A DNA stretch of 64,000 nt from Sporosarcina ureae (GCF_002101375.1 NZ_CP015207.1:1923501-1987500); one strand, 5' to 3'; shown: positions 51,478-62,658, counted from the first letter of the stretch. The notes: a model not told the origin generated them from the sequence alone. Program-made: numbers and translations.

Positions 51478-52887
51478 ATGAAAAGTTTGCAGCAAAAGGT
51501 ATTAAAATTTATTGACAAGCAAACGTTGATTCCTCCCGGCTCTCGTGTATTAGTCGCGTGTTCGGGTGGTGTGGATTCCATGGCACTGCTTCACTTTCTA
51601 GCGACGCATCAGCAATCTTTGGTCATTGAAGTAGCGGCCATCCATGTAGATCACATGTTGCGTGGAGTTGAATCTGCTGAAGATGCGTTTGTTGTGAAGC
51701 AACTGTGCAAGGAATTCGGGCTACCCTTTTATTCTGAACAAATACCTATTCCAGTTATCTTGGATAGCCAGGGCGGTAATATGCAGCAAGTATGTCGGCA
51801 ACAGCGTTATGCACGTTTCGAACAAACGATGGAAAGTGAGAGGTTCACAGTTCTCGCAACAGCCCATCATGCAGATGACCAACTAGAGACGGTGCTGATT
51901 CAATTAAGTAAGGGACAATCATTAAATGGTATGCCTATTCAGCGGACAATCCACTCGGGTAAAGTTATACGTCCACTTCTTCCATTAAGAAAGAGTGAAT
52001 TGTACATGTATGCGTCACATCATAAAATAATGTTCCGGGAAGATCCAAGTAATGAGCAAGACAATTATTTACGTAATCGTATGCGACATCACGTGCTACC
52101 ATTCTTGATGGACGAAAACCCATCCGTCGCAGTCAACACAGTCCGCCAAACAGAACAACGGCAAGCGGATGAAAGCTTGCTGAATGAGCTTGCGGATCAA
52201 CATTGGCGTTCGATTGTTACGTATACGCAGGAGCAGCTTCCCTCTTTTCAACGGGAGGCGTTTCTTGCTATTCCCCACGCTTTACAAAAGCGCGTGATTC
52301 AACTACTATTAAAATGTCTAACTAACCCAGCAACAGAGAACGCTGAGTGGCATTTTGCAGTAGTGGATGAACTGTTACAACATATTACGAACTCAGCTGG
52401 AAATGTCACAATTGATTTGGCGTATGGCTATCGGTTTATCAGGGAATATGATAAACTGCTAATTACAAAAATGGATATAGATACAGCGTCCCTTCGTCCA
52501 AAAGTACTTGAAAAAGGTACTTGGCATACGTGGGGGAATATTCAGTTTTACTGGCATCATGCCAGCGCACATATGATAGAAGAATTCTCACCTTCAGATG
52601 AAATCAGGTATTTCCAATTACCTGAGACGGAACTGCCGCTAACTGTACGTCTTCGGATGACCGGAGATAGAATGTTGATCAAAGGAATGTCCGAGCCGAA
52701 ACGTGTGAAGCGGATATTGATTGATGAGAAGATAGGGATCATGCAAAGGCAGCAGCAACCTGTCGTTACGACAGCAAGCGGTACTGTGTGTGCAATACCT
52801 GGTGTACGGTATAGTGAGATGTTTTCACGCCGCCAACTGGAAGGCGATTCATACATATGGATTACGCGAGAAGGCGAGACAAGATAA
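51478..52887 (+). CDS. tilS: tRNA(Ile)-lysidine synthetase
   Basis: TilS converts C34 of tRNA-Ile(CAT) to lysidine so that it reads AUA. The N-type ATP pyrophosphatase P-loop SGGVDS is at residues 29-34, followed by [14 protein letters not shown] and [20 protein letters not shown]. The C-terminal substrate-binding domain holds [11 protein letters not shown] near the end. The length of 469 aa is normal. GAGGAGGGAG precedes the ATG. It is coupled by 19 bp to hpt, as in Bacillales. Confidence 0.95.
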   Translation: MKSLQQKVLKFIDKQTLIPPGSRVLVACSGGVDSMALLHFLATHQQSLVIEVAAIHVDHMLRGVESAEDAFVVKQLCKEFGLPFYSEQIPIPVILDSQGGNMQQVCRQQRYARFEQTMESERFTVLATAHHADDQLETVLIQLSKGQSLNGMPIQRTIHSGKVIRPLLPLRKSELYMYASHHKIMFREDPSNEQDNYLRNRMRHHVLPFLMDENPSVAVNTVRQTEQRQADESLLNELADQHWRSIVTYTQEQLPSFQREAFLAIPHALQKRVIQLLLKCLTNPATENAEWHFAVVDELLQHITNSAGNVTIDLAYGYRFIREYDKLLITKMDIDTASLRPKVLEKGTWHTWGNIQFYWHHASAHMIEEFSPSDEIRYFQLPETELPLTVRLRMTGDRMLIKGMSEPKRVKRILIDEKIGIMQRQQQPVVTTASGTVCAIPGVRYSEMFSRRQLEGDSYIWITREGETR

Positions 52888-52906
52888 AATAGAGGGGGAC
52901 GGGCCG

Positions 52907-53449
52907 ATGATCGCGCAAGATATCGAGCATGTTTTAATTTCAGAAGAGCAACTAGAAGAGAAAGTCCGAGAACTTGGAGCAACATTAACTGAGGAGTACC
53001 GTGAAAAATTCCCATTAGCAGTTGGTGTACTTAAAGGTGCACTACCATTTATGAGTGACTTGATCAAACGTATTGATACGTATATCGAATTAGATTTCAT
53101 GGATGTTTCTAGTTATGGAAATGCGACAGTTTCATCAGGTGAAGTGAAGATCATCAAAGATTTGAACACTAGCATAGAAGGTCGCGACGTGTTGATTATT
53201 GAAGACATTATTGACAGTGGGAAGACATTGAATTACTTAGTGGAGCTGTTTAAATACAGAAAAGCAAACTCTATCAAAATCGTTACGTTGTTGGATAAGC
53301 CGACAGGACGTAAAGTAGATTTGAAAGCAGATTACGTAGGTTTCGATGTACCAGATGCGTTCGTTGTTGGGTACGGCTTGGATTATGCAGAGAAATACCG
53401 TAATTTACCGTACATTGGGGTATTGAAAAAGGAAATTTACTCTTTCTGA
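52907..53449 (+). CDS. hpt: hypoxanthine phosphoribosyltransferase
   Basis: Hpt salvages hypoxanthine and guanine to IMP and GMP with PRPP. The PRPP loop EDIIDSGKT is at residues 99-107, and [11 protein letters not shown] and [20 protein letters not shown] are family signatures. ATG 52907 with AGAGGGGG upstream gives 180 aa; the longer open frame reaches back into tilS and is not conserved. The order tilS-hpt-ftsH is standard. Confidence 0.96.
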   Translation: MIAQDIEHVLISEEQLEEKVRELGATLTEEYREKFPLAVGVLKGALPFMSDLIKRIDTYIELDFMDVSSYGNATVSSGEVKIIKDLNTSIEGRDVLIIEDIIDSGKTLNYLVELFKYRKANSIKIVTLLDKPTGRKVDLKADYVGFDVPDAFVVGYGLDYAEKYRNLPYIGVLKKEIYSF

Positions 53450-53499
53450 CGGAAGTGCAATGAACCGAATTGAAGGCTATTTGCCTTAAGGCATTTCTT

Positions 53500-53529
53500 T
53501 TGTTAAGTAGTGTTAATCTATGCTAAAAT
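53500..53529 (+). promoter_or_regulatory. ftsH promoter
   Basis: TTGTTA (53500-53505), an 18-bp spacer and TAAAAT (53524-53529) lie 52 bp before the ftsH ATG. Confidence 0.6.
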
Positions 53530-53580
53530 TTACAATAGTTTTCTGTTTAGTTTTTGTTGAATGAGATGAGGAGGCTTGGG

Positions 53581-55593
53581 ATGAATCGAATACTTCGATA
53601 CTTTCTTTTATATGGATTGATTTTCCTAGCAATAATGGGGATTTTCAGTTCGCTTAACAATCCAAATCCGAAGATGAAACCAATTCGGTATGATGAATTC
53701 GTCACAGCGCTGGAACAGGGGAAAGTTGAAAATGCAACTTTTCAGCCATTACAGCTTGTGTATGAAGTAAAAGGGGAAATGGCTGGCTACGAAAAAGGTG
53801 AAACTTTCGTAACAAACATTCCGGAAAATGATATGGACAGTATTGGTGAAATTGTCAAAACGACAAGTACTGAGATTGACATCCTGCCGCCAAAAGAAAC
53901 AAGCGCGTGGGTATCGTTCTTTACAGGACTCGTACCATTCATAATTATTATTATCCTTTTCTTCTTCTTACTGAACCAATCACAAGGCGGCGGTGGCGGC
54001 AAGGTGATGAACTTCGGAAAAAGTAAAGCGAAACTGCAATCGGATGATCGGAAGAAAGTACGTTTCAATGACGTTGCAGGTGCAGATGAGGAAAAGGCTG
54101 AGCTCGAAGAAGTCGTGGACTTCTTGAAAGATGCCAGTAAGTTTGTGGAGTTAGGTGCACGAATTCCGAAAGGGATCTTATTAGTAGGACCTCCAGGTAC
54201 AGGTAAAACATTGCTTGCACGTGCAGTAGCAGGTGAATCAGGTGTACCATTCTTCTCGATTTCAGGTTCTGATTTCGTTGAGATGTTCGTAGGTGTGGGT
54301 GCTTCTCGAGTACGTGATTTATTTGAGAATGCTAAGAAAAACTCACCATGTATTATTTTTATTGATGAAATTGATGCAGTTGGACGTCAGCGTGGAGCCG
54401 GCTTAGGTGGCGGTCACGATGAACGTGAGCAAACATTGAACCAGTTGCTAGTAGAAATGGATGGATTTGAAGGGAACGAAGGAATTATTATCGTTGCTGC
54501 AACAAACCGTCCGGATATTTTGGATCCGGCACTTCTTCGTCCGGGACGTTTTGACCGTCAAATTACGGTTGGTCGTCCAGATGTTAAAGGAAGAGAAGCT
54601 GTGTTGAAAGTACATACACGAAATAAGCCGCTTGATGATACGGTCGATATGAAAGCTCTTGCTCAACGTACTCCAGGATTCTCTGGTGCAGATCTTGAGA
54701 ACTTATTGAATGAAGCAGCTCTTGTGGCAGCGAGAAGAGATAAAAAGAAAATCGATATGTCCGATATTGATGAAGCGACGGATCGTGTGATTGCAGGCCC
54801 TGCGAAAACAAATCGTGTCATCTCGAAAAAAGAGCGAAACATCGTTGCGTTCCACGAAGCGGGTCACGTAGTCGTAGGTTTAATGCTCGACGATGCAGAA
54901 ATTGTCCATAAAGTAACTATAGTTCCTCGTGGGCAAGCTGGTGGATACGCAGTTATGCTTCCGAAAGAAGATCGCTACTTCATGACAAAACCTGAACTTC
55001 TCGACAAAATCGCGGGTCTTCTAGGTGGACGTGTATCAGAAGAAATTGTACTAGGTGAAGTGTCAACCGGTGCACATAATGACTTCCAGCGCGCTACAGG
55101 TATTGCACGATCGATGGTTACAGAATATGGAATGAGTGATAAAATTGGTCCGATGCAGTTCGGGCAGACACAAGGCGGCCAAGTATTCCTTGGACGTGAC
55201 TTCAACTCTGAACAAAACTATTCTGAAGCAATCGCATACGAGATTGACTCTGAAATGCAAATGATCATAAAAGAACAATACGAACGCACAAGACAAATTT
55301 TGACTGAAAACCGAGAGTTGCTTAATCTAATCGCAACCACTTTATTGGAAGTCGAAACGTTGGATGCGGAACAAATCAATCACTTGAAAGATCACGGTAC
55401 TTTGCCTGATCGCCCATACGACAACAACGATGGTAGCGTTGATGACAAGAAAATTGTAGAAGAATCCCCTGTGGAAACTACAACTCCTGATAGCACGGGT
55501 GCGCCATCAGACCCGTCAATCGGTGACTTGCCAAGTGAAAGTGGAGCAGTAGATAAGACACTGCCATCCATTGATGAAGAACGTAGAGACTAA
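53581..55593 (+). CDS. ftsH: ATP-dependent zinc metalloprotease FtsH
   Basis: This membrane-anchored AAA+ protease degrades misfolded membrane proteins and regulators; in B. subtilis it promotes sporulation. Two transmembrane segments flank a small external domain (about 7-26 and 113-137). The AAA module has Walker A GPPGTGKT (203-210), Walker [12 protein letters not shown] and the [20 protein letters not shown]. The zinc site HEAGH is at 425-429. An acidic, low-complexity tail ends the protein. ATG 53581 with GAGGAGG upstream gives 670 aa. Confidence 0.97.
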   Translation: MNRILRYFLLYGLIFLAIMGIFSSLNNPNPKMKPIRYDEFVTALEQGKVENATFQPLQLVYEVKGEMAGYEKGETFVTNIPENDMDSIGEIVKTTSTEIDILPPKETSAWVSFFTGLVPFIIIIILFFFLLNQSQGGGGGKVMNFGKSKAKLQSDDRKKVRFNDVAGADEEKAELEEVVDFLKDASKFVELGARIPKGILLVGPPGTGKTLLARAVAGESGVPFFSISGSDFVEMFVGVGASRVRDLFENAKKNSPCIIFIDEIDAVGRQRGAGLGGGHDEREQTLNQLLVEMDGFEGNEGIIIVAATNRPDILDPALLRPGRFDRQITVGRPDVKGREAVLKVHTRNKPLDDTVDMKALAQRTPGFSGADLENLLNEAALVAARRDKKKIDMSDIDEATDRVIAGPAKTNRVISKKERNIVAFHEAGHVVVGLMLDDAEIVHKVTIVPRGQAGGYAVMLPKEDRYFMTKPELLDKIAGLLGGRVSEEIVLGEVSTGAHNDFQRATGIARSMVTEYGMSDKIGPMQFGQTQGGQVFLGRDFNSEQNYSEAIAYEIDSEMQMIIKEQYERTRQILTENRELLNLIATTLLEVETLDAEQINHLKDHGTLPDRPYDNNDGSVDDKKIVEESPVETTTPDSTGAPSDPSIGDLPSESGAVDKTLPSIDEERRD

Positions 55594-55603
55594 GCGAACC
55601 CAA

Positions 55604-55633
55604 CAGCCGACTGTATACAGTCGGCTGTTTTCT
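55604..55633 (+). terminator. ftsH terminator
   Basis: A perfect stem CAGCCGACTG / CAGTCGGCTG with a TATA loop is followed by TTTTCTT. Confidence 0.92.
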
Positions 55634-55732
55634 TATGAAGGGGGAGCGCGTTCAGTACACATTCACAGTATCTGGATGTGAAATTATGATATGATGTACG
55701 GGAAAAAGTCAAAGTAAGAGGGGACAACGACT

Positions 55733-56497
55733 ATGTTATTAGTATTAGACACAGGCAATACGAATATTGTGTTAGGTGTATATGAAGGGGATCAACTGAA
55801 GCACCATTGGCGGATGGAAACCTATCGACATAAAACAGAAGACGAATATGCTATGCAAGTAAAGGCATTGTTCCAGCATGTGGGGATTTCATTCACTGAC
55901 ATCACAGGCATTATTATTTCTTCTGTAGTGCCGCCCGTTATGTTCCCGTTAGAGCAAATGTGTAAAAAGTATTTTAATCAAAAGCCGATGGTCGTTGGAC
56001 CTGGCGTAAAAACCGGATTAAATATCAAATATGAAAATCCCCGCGAAGTCGGTGCAGATCGCATTGTCAATGCGGTGGCAGCGATTCGTGAATACGGTAG
56101 TCCGCTCATTATCGTAGACTTTGGAACAGCTACTACGTATTGCTATGTTAATGAGCATGGCGAATACATGGGTGGTTCTATCGCGCCTGGTATTAAAATC
56201 TCCATGGAAGCATTATTTGATCGTGCCTCTAAACTACCGCGCGTTCAACTGGCACGGCCGGAGCATGTAGTAGGTAAGAACACCGTAGCTGCCATGCAGT
56301 CGGGTATAATATTTGGTTACGTTGGACAAGTAGAAGGAATCGTCAACCGTATAAAAGAAGATTGTGCAGTAGAACCTACTGTGATCGCAACAGGTGGAAT
56401 GGCGGATTTAATTGCATCTGAAACCAAAGTGATTGATATTGTGGATGATTTTTTAACGCTAAAAGGATTACATCTGATTTATGAAAGAAATATGTAA
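55733..56497 (+). CDS. coaX: type III pantothenate kinase
   Basis: CoaX phosphorylates pantothenate, the first step to coenzyme A, and needs a monovalent cation. The ASKHA-fold motifs are visible: [15 protein letters not shown] (residues 6-20), [12 protein letters not shown] and [11 protein letters not shown], then [20 protein letters not shown]. The length of 254 aa is normal. AAGAGGGG precedes the ATG. It is followed by hslO after 12 bp. Confidence 0.95.
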   Translation: MLLVLDTGNTNIVLGVYEGDQLKHHWRMETYRHKTEDEYAMQVKALFQHVGISFTDITGIIISSVVPPVMFPLEQMCKKYFNQKPMVVGPGVKTGLNIKYENPREVGADRIVNAVAAIREYGSPLIIVDFGTATTYCYVNEHGEYMGGSIAPGIKISMEALFDRASKLPRVQLARPEHVVGKNTVAAMQSGIIFGYVGQVEGIVNRIKEDCAVEPTVIATGGMADLIASETKVIDIVDDFLTLKGLHLIYERNM

Positions 56498-56509
56498 GGA
56501 GAGAATAAA

Positions 56510-57379
56510 ATGACAACAGATTACTTAGTAAAAGCATTAGCCTTTGAAGGGCAAATACGCGCATATGCAGTTCGTTCAACAGAAACAGTAGGAGAAGTGC
56601 AAGAGCGTCATCAAATGTGGCCGACAGCGACTGCTGCTCTTGGGCGTACAATTTCAGCATCAGTCATGATGGGGGCTATGTTAAAAGGCGATGATAGCAT
56701 TACGGTAAAAATTCAAGGCGATGGTCCACTTGGTCCAATTGTCGTGGATGCTAATGCTAGAGGGGAAGTTCGTGGTTATGCAACGAATCCACAAACGCAT
56801 TTACCGCTGAATAAACAAGGCAAATTAGACGTTCGTGGAGCAGTAGGTACGGAAGGTATGCTATCGATTGTAAAAGATTTAGGAATGAAAGATTATTTTA
56901 CGGGGCAAGTACCGATTATTTCCGGGGAAATTGCAGAAGACTTCACACAGTACATGGTAGTATCTGAACAAGTACCATCCGCTGTGGCGTTAGGTGTACT
57001 CGTTGATCCAGATAACACGGTTAAAGCATCAGGTGGCTTTATTCTGCAAGTAATGCCAGGAGCTACGGAAGAGACGATTGAATTGCTGGAAGGAAGAATC
57101 GCGAACATGACGGCAATTTCTACTATGATTGACAACGGACTGACACCTGAAGGAATCTTAGCAGAAGTACTAGGTCAGGAAAATGTAGAATTCCTCTCTA
57201 GAATCGACGTAAGATTTGAGTGTGATTGTTCAAAGGAACGTTTTAGCGAAGCGATTAAGGGGCTTGGAGCTGTAGAAATTCAAGCGATGATCGATGAAGA
57301 TCAGGGTGCGGAAGCGCAATGCCACTTCTGTTTGGAGAAGTATCAATTCTCTGAGCAAGAGCTTCGTGAATTAATTTGA
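56510..57379 (+). CDS. hslO: redox-regulated chaperone Hsp33
   Basis: Hsp33 is a cytosolic holdase activated by oxidation and unfolding. The C-terminal redox switch has four cysteines, C238-x-C240 and C271-x2-C274, which bind zinc when reduced. The N-terminal domain shows [20 protein letters not shown]. The length of 289 aa is normal. AGGAGAG precedes the ATG. In B. subtilis a prsA-like gene (yacD) lies between hslO and cysK; here it is absent. Confidence 0.95.
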   Translation: MTTDYLVKALAFEGQIRAYAVRSTETVGEVQERHQMWPTATAALGRTISASVMMGAMLKGDDSITVKIQGDGPLGPIVVDANARGEVRGYATNPQTHLPLNKQGKLDVRGAVGTEGMLSIVKDLGMKDYFTGQVPIISGEIAEDFTQYMVVSEQVPSAVALGVLVDPDNTVKASGGFILQVMPGATEETIELLEGRIANMTAISTMIDNGLTPEGILAEVLGQENVEFLSRIDVRFECDCSKERFSEAIKGLGAVEIQAMIDEDQGAEAQCHFCLEKYQFSEQELRELI

Positions 57380-57397
57380 TTTTACTCTAAACTACTC

Positions 57398-57436
57398 ACC
57401 CGTTGCCGAAAGTGTTTTGCGGTGGCGGGTAATTTA
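57398..57436 (+). terminator. hslO terminator (weak T tract)
   Basis: The stem ACCCGTTGCCG / CGGTGGCGGGT pairs with G-U pairs and is followed by AATTT. Confidence 0.6.
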
Positions 57437-57600
57437 CTAATCTACGCAAATTTGTACAATCAATTTAGAAAGCGCTACCAGCACCCGCACAAGCATCCCT
57501 AGTATAAATGGATACCACCTTTTATGCAGTATTACATGAAACCTGCGGATTAGCTTGTTTAGTGTAGGATTGATAAACCATAATGTTCTGAATGATTATA

Positions 57601-57629
57601 TTGACAAGTAAAATAGATGGTAGTAATAT
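57601..57629 (+). promoter_or_regulatory. cysK sigma-A promoter
   Basis: TTGACA (57601-57606), a 17-bp spacer and TAATAT (57624-57629) lie 49 bp before the cysK ATG. The AT-rich leader shows no S-box or T-box. Confidence 0.78.
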
Positions 57630-57678
57630 CAAGTTAATAAATCATATTAAAATACTAGGTATTAGGAGCGGATGACAA

Positions 57679-58605
57679 ATGAGTAGAGTGGGAAATTCAG
57701 TTATTGATTTGGTAGGTAACACGCCGTTAGTAAAATTAAATCGTTTAACAGGTGCAGATGACGCAGATGTGTATTTGAAACTTGAATTCTTCAATCCTGG
57801 CTCAAGCGTCAAAGATCGTATTGCACTCGCCATGATCGAGGCGGCAGAAAAAAGCGGTGATTTGAAAGAAGATAGCACAATCATCGAACCGACTAGTGGC
57901 AATACAGGAATCGGGCTCGCTATGATTGCGGCGGCGAAAGGATATAAATCTGTACTCGTCATGCCGGACACAATGAGTCTAGAGCGACGCAATTTACTTC
58001 GCGCATACGGAGCGGATTTGGTATTAACACCGGGAGCTGAAGGAATGAAAGGCGCAATCTCAAAAGCTGAGCAATTGGCAGAAGAAAACGGTTGGTTCCT
58101 ACCGCAACAGTTTAACAATGAAGCAAACCCCGAAGTTCATCGTCTGACAACGGGACCAGAAATCGCGAATGCGTTGGAGCAAGTAGATGCATTTATCTCG
58201 GGAATCGGTACGGGTGGTACAATTACAGGAGCAGGTGAAGTGCTGAAAGAGCGTTTCCCTGGAATCAATATCGTAGCGGTAGAGCCAGAAGATTCAGCGG
58301 TATTATCTGGCGGTAAGCCGGGACCACATAAAATTCAAGGGATCGGTGCAGGATTCGTGCCGGAAGTATTAGATACGAAAATCTACGATGAGATTATCAA
58401 AGTATCTAATGATGACGCGTATACGTTTGCGCGTCGTGCAGCTCGTGAGGAAGGCATCCTTGGAGGAGTATCTTCAGGCGCAGCGATTGCAGCTGCATTG
58501 CAAGTGGCTAAGAAGTTAGGCAAAGGCAAAACGGTAGTCGCGATCATTCCATCTAACGGAGAGCGTTACTTGAGCACGCCCCTTTATCAGTTTGATGAAG
58601 AGTAA
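57679..58605 (+). CDS. cysK: cysteine synthase A (O-acetylserine sulfhydrylase)
   Basis: CysK makes cysteine from O-acetylserine and sulfide with PLP. The PLP lysine is K45 in [12 protein letters not shown]. The substrate loop PTSGNTG is at residues 71-77, and the phosphate-binding loop [13 protein letters not shown] is near residue 175. The length of 308 aa is normal. AGGAGCGG precedes the ATG. It has its own promoter and terminator and lies after hslO, as in Bacillales. Confidence 0.96.
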   Translation: MSRVGNSVIDLVGNTPLVKLNRLTGADDADVYLKLEFFNPGSSVKDRIALAMIEAAEKSGDLKEDSTIIEPTSGNTGIGLAMIAAAKGYKSVLVMPDTMSLERRNLLRAYGADLVLTPGAEGMKGAISKAEQLAEENGWFLPQQFNNEANPEVHRLTTGPEIANALEQVDAFISGIGTGGTITGAGEVLKERFPGINIVAVEPEDSAVLSGGKPGPHKIQGIGAGFVPEVLDTKIYDEIIKVSNDDAYTFARRAAREEGILGGVSSGAAIAAALQVAKKLGKGKTVVAIIPSNGERYLSTPLYQFDEE

Positions 58606-58681
58606 GAGATAAGGTATCGTGGGAGCCATTTGCTAGCGCACCAGTGATTCCAATGAAGTAATTTTATCCTTTCTGCATATG

Positions 58682-58731
58682 AAACTGTCGCTAGAAGTAG
58701 TAAGTTGCTTCTAGTGACAGTTTCTTTTTTT
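58682..58731 (+). terminator. cysK terminator
   Basis: A long stem (AAACTGTCGCTAGAAG / CTTCTAGTGACAGTTT, one mismatch or G-U) is followed by CTTTTTTT. Confidence 0.92.
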
Positions 58732-58836
58732 ATCCTGTAACTAAATAGCATAATCTCTAAGCTGTTATCAGTGGGCAAAATTCTGTATAATTGAGATGAA
58801 CCAAGCTAGTTATACATAGAACAGAGGAGGCTCACT

Positions 58837-59478
58837 GTGAATAAAAAGTGGAGCATAATAGTTTCGATTATAATTGTAATTGTCATGGGCACGATTATTT
58901 TCTTATTGAACAAGGAAATTAAAGAAGAAACGGGCGGCATCCCAGGTTATGAGGATTTGAATATGGAAAGCTTGCCGAAAGATGTGGTTGATCGTTTACC
59001 TGAAGATTGGCAAACTACTACGGACGTTGATAAGCCTGGGCTTGCTAAAGGAGATTTGGCTCCGGATTTCGAATTAACTACACTTTCAGGTGACACAGTC
59101 AAATTGTCCGATTACCGTGGCAAGACGGTCATGTTGAACTTCTGGGCGTCGTGGTGTCCGCCATGCCGATCAGAAATGCCGCATATGGAAAACTACTATA
59201 TAGACAATAAAGAGTCCGACGATATGGAGATACTCGCAGTCAACATGACGAAAACTGAGAAGAATAAGGTAGAGAGTGCGAAAGAATTCGTCGATGAATA
59301 TAAATTAACGTTTCCAATTTTATTGGATAAGGACAGCGAAGTAATGAAAATGTATCAGATAAAAGTTTATCCGACTTCGTATATCATCAATAAAGAAGGT
59401 GTGATTACAGATAAAGTGATGCTGCCGTTGGATGATACGATGATCAAACAGTTAATAGACGAAAGTAACGCAGAGTAA
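58837..59478 (+). CDS. TlpA/ResA-like membrane-anchored thiol-disulfide oxidoreductase, 213 aa
   Basis: An N-terminal signal-anchor (residues 6-24) is followed by a linker and a thioredoxin-fold domain facing outward (about 70-210). The active site WCPPC is at residues 106-110, and the cis-Pro region is YPTSYIINKEGVI. Relatives such as ResA reduce apocytochrome c cysteines, while others act in sporulation or general disulfide reduction; the partner here is unknown. The GTG start has GAGGAGG upstream. It lies 26 bp before pabB, at the head of the folate operon, a place where B. subtilis has no such gene. Confidence 0.88.
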   Translation: MNKKWSIIVSIIIVIVMGTIIFLLNKEIKEETGGIPGYEDLNMESLPKDVVDRLPEDWQTTTDVDKPGLAKGDLAPDFELTTLSGDTVKLSDYRGKTVMLNFWASWCPPCRSEMPHMENYYIDNKESDDMEILAVNMTKTEKNKVESAKEFVDEYKLTFPILLDKDSEVMKMYQIKVYPTSYIINKEGVITDKVMLPLDDTMIKQLIDESNAE

Positions 59479-59504
59479 ATACTAGAGACGCAGGGGGAAC
59501 TAGC

Positions 59505-60935
59505 ATGAATACAGTAGCCTATCAGACAGCTTCAATGACAAAAGACGAATTCTTTTATGCCTATCGCCAACTTGCAACAGAAATGGATCGGCATGTTTTG
59601 TTGGAGAGTGGTCGTGGCGGGAAGATGTGTGTGGCGGGACTTGATCCGCTTGTGACGTTCAATGCAACCGAAACCGGTCTACGTTTAGAATGGCGTGATG
59701 GTAAAGAAGAATTGCTGACGGGAGAAGATCCGCTAGTCTTGTTGAATGACTTTATGGCGAAATATGAATTGGAGCATCAGAACGATATGCCTGCCTATCA
59801 AGGGGGGGCGATTGGGATGGTCAGTTACGATTATGTCAGACGCTACGAGACCCTACCGATTATTGCGGAGAACGATTTGACGACGCCTGACGTATTCTTT
59901 TATCTCTTTGATCAATGGGCTGTGTTCGATATAGAAAAGGAAAATGTCTACTTTATGGCATTGCCTGAAAAACGGCATGCGCTGGATAGTATGGTAAAGG
60001 AATGGACCGAAGCATCACAAACAGGTCTGCTGAATCGTCAATTTACTACTGGTCAGGCGGTGGATGTGGACGTTACAGAAGAAGATTTACAAGTATCTGT
60101 AACGGGAGAACAGTTCGAGCAAATGGTGCGCGATGTACAGCAATTCATTGAGGATGGAGATGTCGTGCAAGTGAATTTGTCCGTACGCCAGTCAAAACCG
60201 CTCATCGCACCATCTTTATTGATGTATGAAGCATTGCGCTCGTTCAATCCTTCACCTTATATGGCCTATATGGCGGCACCGAACTTTGAAGTAGTTTCCG
60301 GTTCGCCTGAATTATTGTTGAAAAAGCGTGGGACTGAGTTGAGCACGCGACCAATCGGTGGTACACGAAAGCGTGGGATGACGGAAGCGGAAGACTTTGC
60401 TTTACAGGAAGAATTGATATCGAACGCAAAGGAGATAGGTGAGCACAAGATGCTTGTCGATCTCGAATGTGCCGACTTTGAAGGGATCTGTCAGGAAGGC
60501 ACAGTGGAAGTGGATGAATTCATGGTCGTCGAAAAGTATTCGCACGTTATGCATTTGGTGTCTAATGTTCGCGGTACTGCGTCTTCTGAAGATCTGGCAT
60601 CTATTGTACACGGAGTATTCCCTGGAGGCTCCATTACGGGAGATCCTAAATTGAGGACAATGGAAATCATTGAAGAACTGGAGCCGACGCGCAGAGGACT
60701 CTATACAGGATCAATGGGTTGGATTGGTTTCAACGGAGATCTGGAGCTGAATATCACCATTCGTACAGCATTCATTCAAGATGGTATCGTGCATATCCAA
60801 GCGGGTGCTGGTTTAGTACCTGATTCGGATCCTGCTGCTGAATATCAAGAGTCTCTCAATAAAGCGAAAGCACTTTGGCAGGCGAAAGAAATGGCTGAGT
60901 TGGTGATTCGTGAAGAAAGTGAGCAATTGCATTGA
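59505..60935 (+). CDS. pabB: aminodeoxychorismate synthase component I
   Basis: PabB aminates chorismate to ADC for p-aminobenzoate and folate. The chorismate-binding domain is visible: EDGDVVQVNLSVRQSKPLIA, FEVVSGSPELLLKK, RPIGGTRKRG, GEHKMLVDLECAD and PGGSITGDPKLRTMEIIEEL. The PIGGT stretch is the motif that separates this group from many TrpE proteins. The length of 476 aa is normal. AGGGGGAA precedes the ATG. The glutamine-amidotransferase gene pabA, expected next, is missing. Confidence 0.93.
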   Translation: MNTVAYQTASMTKDEFFYAYRQLATEMDRHVLLESGRGGKMCVAGLDPLVTFNATETGLRLEWRDGKEELLTGEDPLVLLNDFMAKYELEHQNDMPAYQGGAIGMVSYDYVRRYETLPIIAENDLTTPDVFFYLFDQWAVFDIEKENVYFMALPEKRHALDSMVKEWTEASQTGLLNRQFTTGQAVDVDVTEEDLQVSVTGEQFEQMVRDVQQFIEDGDVVQVNLSVRQSKPLIAPSLLMYEALRSFNPSPYMAYMAAPNFEVVSGSPELLLKKRGTELSTRPIGGTRKRGMTEAEDFALQEELISNAKEIGEHKMLVDLECADFEGICQEGTVEVDEFMVVEKYSHVMHLVSNVRGTASSEDLASIVHGVFPGGSITGDPKLRTMEIIEELEPTRRGLYTGSMGWIGFNGDLELNITIRTAFIQDGIVHIQAGAGLVPDSDPAAEYQESLNKAKALWQAKEMAELVIREESEQLH

Positions 60936-61783
60936 TTTGCTGGATGAACGGCAAGCGAGTAGTTGCGGAAGAACTACAGATATCACCGTTTGATCATGGA
61001 TTTCTTTATGGACTGGGTTTTTTTGAAACATTCCGTACATACGGTGGAAAGGTATTCCTCTACGAATCGCATATGATTCGCTTGCGGTCGGCATTGAGCG
61101 ATTACCGTATTGAAATGTCGTATAGTGATGAAGAAATTCTATCGGCTATTCATTCCTTGTACAAAGAGAATGGCAATGAAGATGGCTATTACCGATTGAA
61201 TGTATCAGCAGGTGTGCATGATATCGGGCTAGCACCTACGCAGTATGAACAACCGAATGTACTGATCTTCCAAAAAGCGCTTCATCTGCCACCTGTACAT
61301 ACGGAAAAGGATGGCGTCTGGCTTGTGACAACGCGTAATGAACCGGAAAGCGTTGTTCGGCATAAATCACACCAGTATGCAAATAATGTAAAAGGGCGTC
61401 TGGAGTTACCTTCATTGAAAGAAACAGAAGGTCTATTTATTACTTCGGACGGCTATGTGGCAGAGGGCATTACATCGAATGTATTCTGGGTGAAACAAGG
61501 TGAGTTGTATACACCTTCATTGAACACGGGGATTTTACCTGGCACGACTCGAGCATTTGTTATTGAAATAGCTGGAGAACTGGGATTGCCTGTTAACGAA
61601 GGATTGTATATGCGTGAAGATCTTGAAATGTCGGAGGAAGTATTCATTACCAATGCGATTCAGGAACTAGTTCCGATTCGCCAAGTAGGAGAAGTGATGT
61701 TTTCTGGCAACGGAGGACCGGTCTATCAACGATTGCATGCCGGTTACCAACAAGCCATCAACCGAATGAAAGTGAGTGACTAG
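60932..61783 (+). CDS. pabC: aminodeoxychorismate lyase
   Basis: PabC is a class IV PLP enzyme that splits ADC into p-aminobenzoate and pyruvate. Motifs include ISPFDHGFLYGLGFFETFRT, KSHQYANNVKGRLE (PLP lysine region), EGITSNVFWVKQGELYTPSL and TGILPGTTRAFVIEIA. A TTG start overlapping the pabB stop gives MICWMNGK, which aligns with the B. subtilis start; ATG 60944 is the alternative. The length of 283 aa is normal. Confidence 0.92.
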   Translation: MICWMNGKRVVAEELQISPFDHGFLYGLGFFETFRTYGGKVFLYESHMIRLRSALSDYRIEMSYSDEEILSAIHSLYKENGNEDGYYRLNVSAGVHDIGLAPTQYEQPNVLIFQKALHLPPVHTEKDGVWLVTTRNEPESVVRHKSHQYANNVKGRLELPSLKETEGLFITSDGYVAEGITSNVFWVKQGELYTPSLNTGILPGTTRAFVIEIAGELGLPVNEGLYMREDLEMSEEVFITNAIQELVPIRQVGEVMFSGNGGPVYQRLHAGYQQAINRMKVSD

Positions 61784-61785
61784 TA

Positions 61786-62637
61786 ATGAAGTTATCAAAA
61801 GCGCGCGCATCGTATACATTGGGAAAAACGACGATTAATTTTACGGAAGAAACCGTGATTATGGGGATACTGAATGTCACGCCAGATTCATTTTCGGATG
61901 GCGGGAAATATGGTCAGAAAAACCCGGCACTTGAACATGCGCGGAACATGCTTGCGGATGGTGCAAAAATCATTGATATCGGCGGAGAGTCCACTCGTCC
62001 AGGATATACGCCTATTTCAGTTGAAGAGGAAATAGCTCGTGTTGTACCCATCATTGAGTTGCTCACGAAGGAACTCGGCTGTGTAATATCCATTGACACG
62101 TCAAAAGCAGCGGTTGCGGAAGCAGCGGTTATAGCGGGCGCAAGTATAATTAATGATGTGTGGGGCGCGAAGCGGGAACCGGCTATCGCGGAAGTGGCAG
62201 CGCGTTATGGCATACCTATCATTTTGATGCACAATCGTGAAAATCGTGATTATCAGCTACCATTCATGGAGGCTGTTATAGAAGATTTGCAGGAGAGTAT
62301 CGATATTGCAAAGCGGGCGGGAGTAAGTGAAGAGATGATCTGGCTCGATCCAGGCATAGGCTTCGCGAAAGATCTCGAGCAAAATATATTAGCGATGCAA
62401 GGGTTGTCTTCGATTGCGGATCTTGGATATCCGGTTTTACTCGGTACGTCTCGTAAAGGCATGATCGGTAAAGTGCTCGATTTGCCCGTGGAAGAGCGTA
62501 TAGAGGGGACGGGTGCGACGGTTTGCTATGGTATTGAGCATGGCGGACATATTATGCGTGTTCATGATGTAAAGGAAATCTCGCGAATGGTCAAGATGAT
62601 GGATGTATTGACTAAGAAAGCGGCATACACTGGGTAA
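61786..62637 (+). CDS. folP: dihydropteroate synthase
   Basis: This enzyme (Sul in B. subtilis) joins p-aminobenzoate to dihydropterin pyrophosphate and is the sulfonamide target. TIM-barrel motifs are visible: MGILNVTPDSFSDGGKYGQK, IIDIGGESTRPGY, SIDTSKAAVAEAA and LGTSRKGMIGKVL. The length of 283 aa is normal. It starts 2 bp after pabC. Confidence 0.95.
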   Translation: MKLSKARASYTLGKTTINFTEETVIMGILNVTPDSFSDGGKYGQKNPALEHARNMLADGAKIIDIGGESTRPGYTPISVEEEIARVVPIIELLTKELGCVISIDTSKAAVAEAAVIAGASIINDVWGAKREPAIAEVAARYGIPIILMHNRENRDYQLPFMEAVIEDLQESIDIAKRAGVSEEMIWLDPGIGFAKDLEQNILAMQGLSSIADLGYPVLLGTSRKGMIGKVLDLPVEERIEGTGATVCYGIEHGGHIMRVHDVKEISRMVKMMDVLTKKAAYTG

Positions 62638-62658
62638 GCGATAAAATGGAGGGATTTC

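Noticed and set aside
57437-57678. S-box riboswitch before cysK
   Set aside because: The leader is short and AT-rich with a plain sigma-A promoter and no conserved SAM-riboswitch stems.
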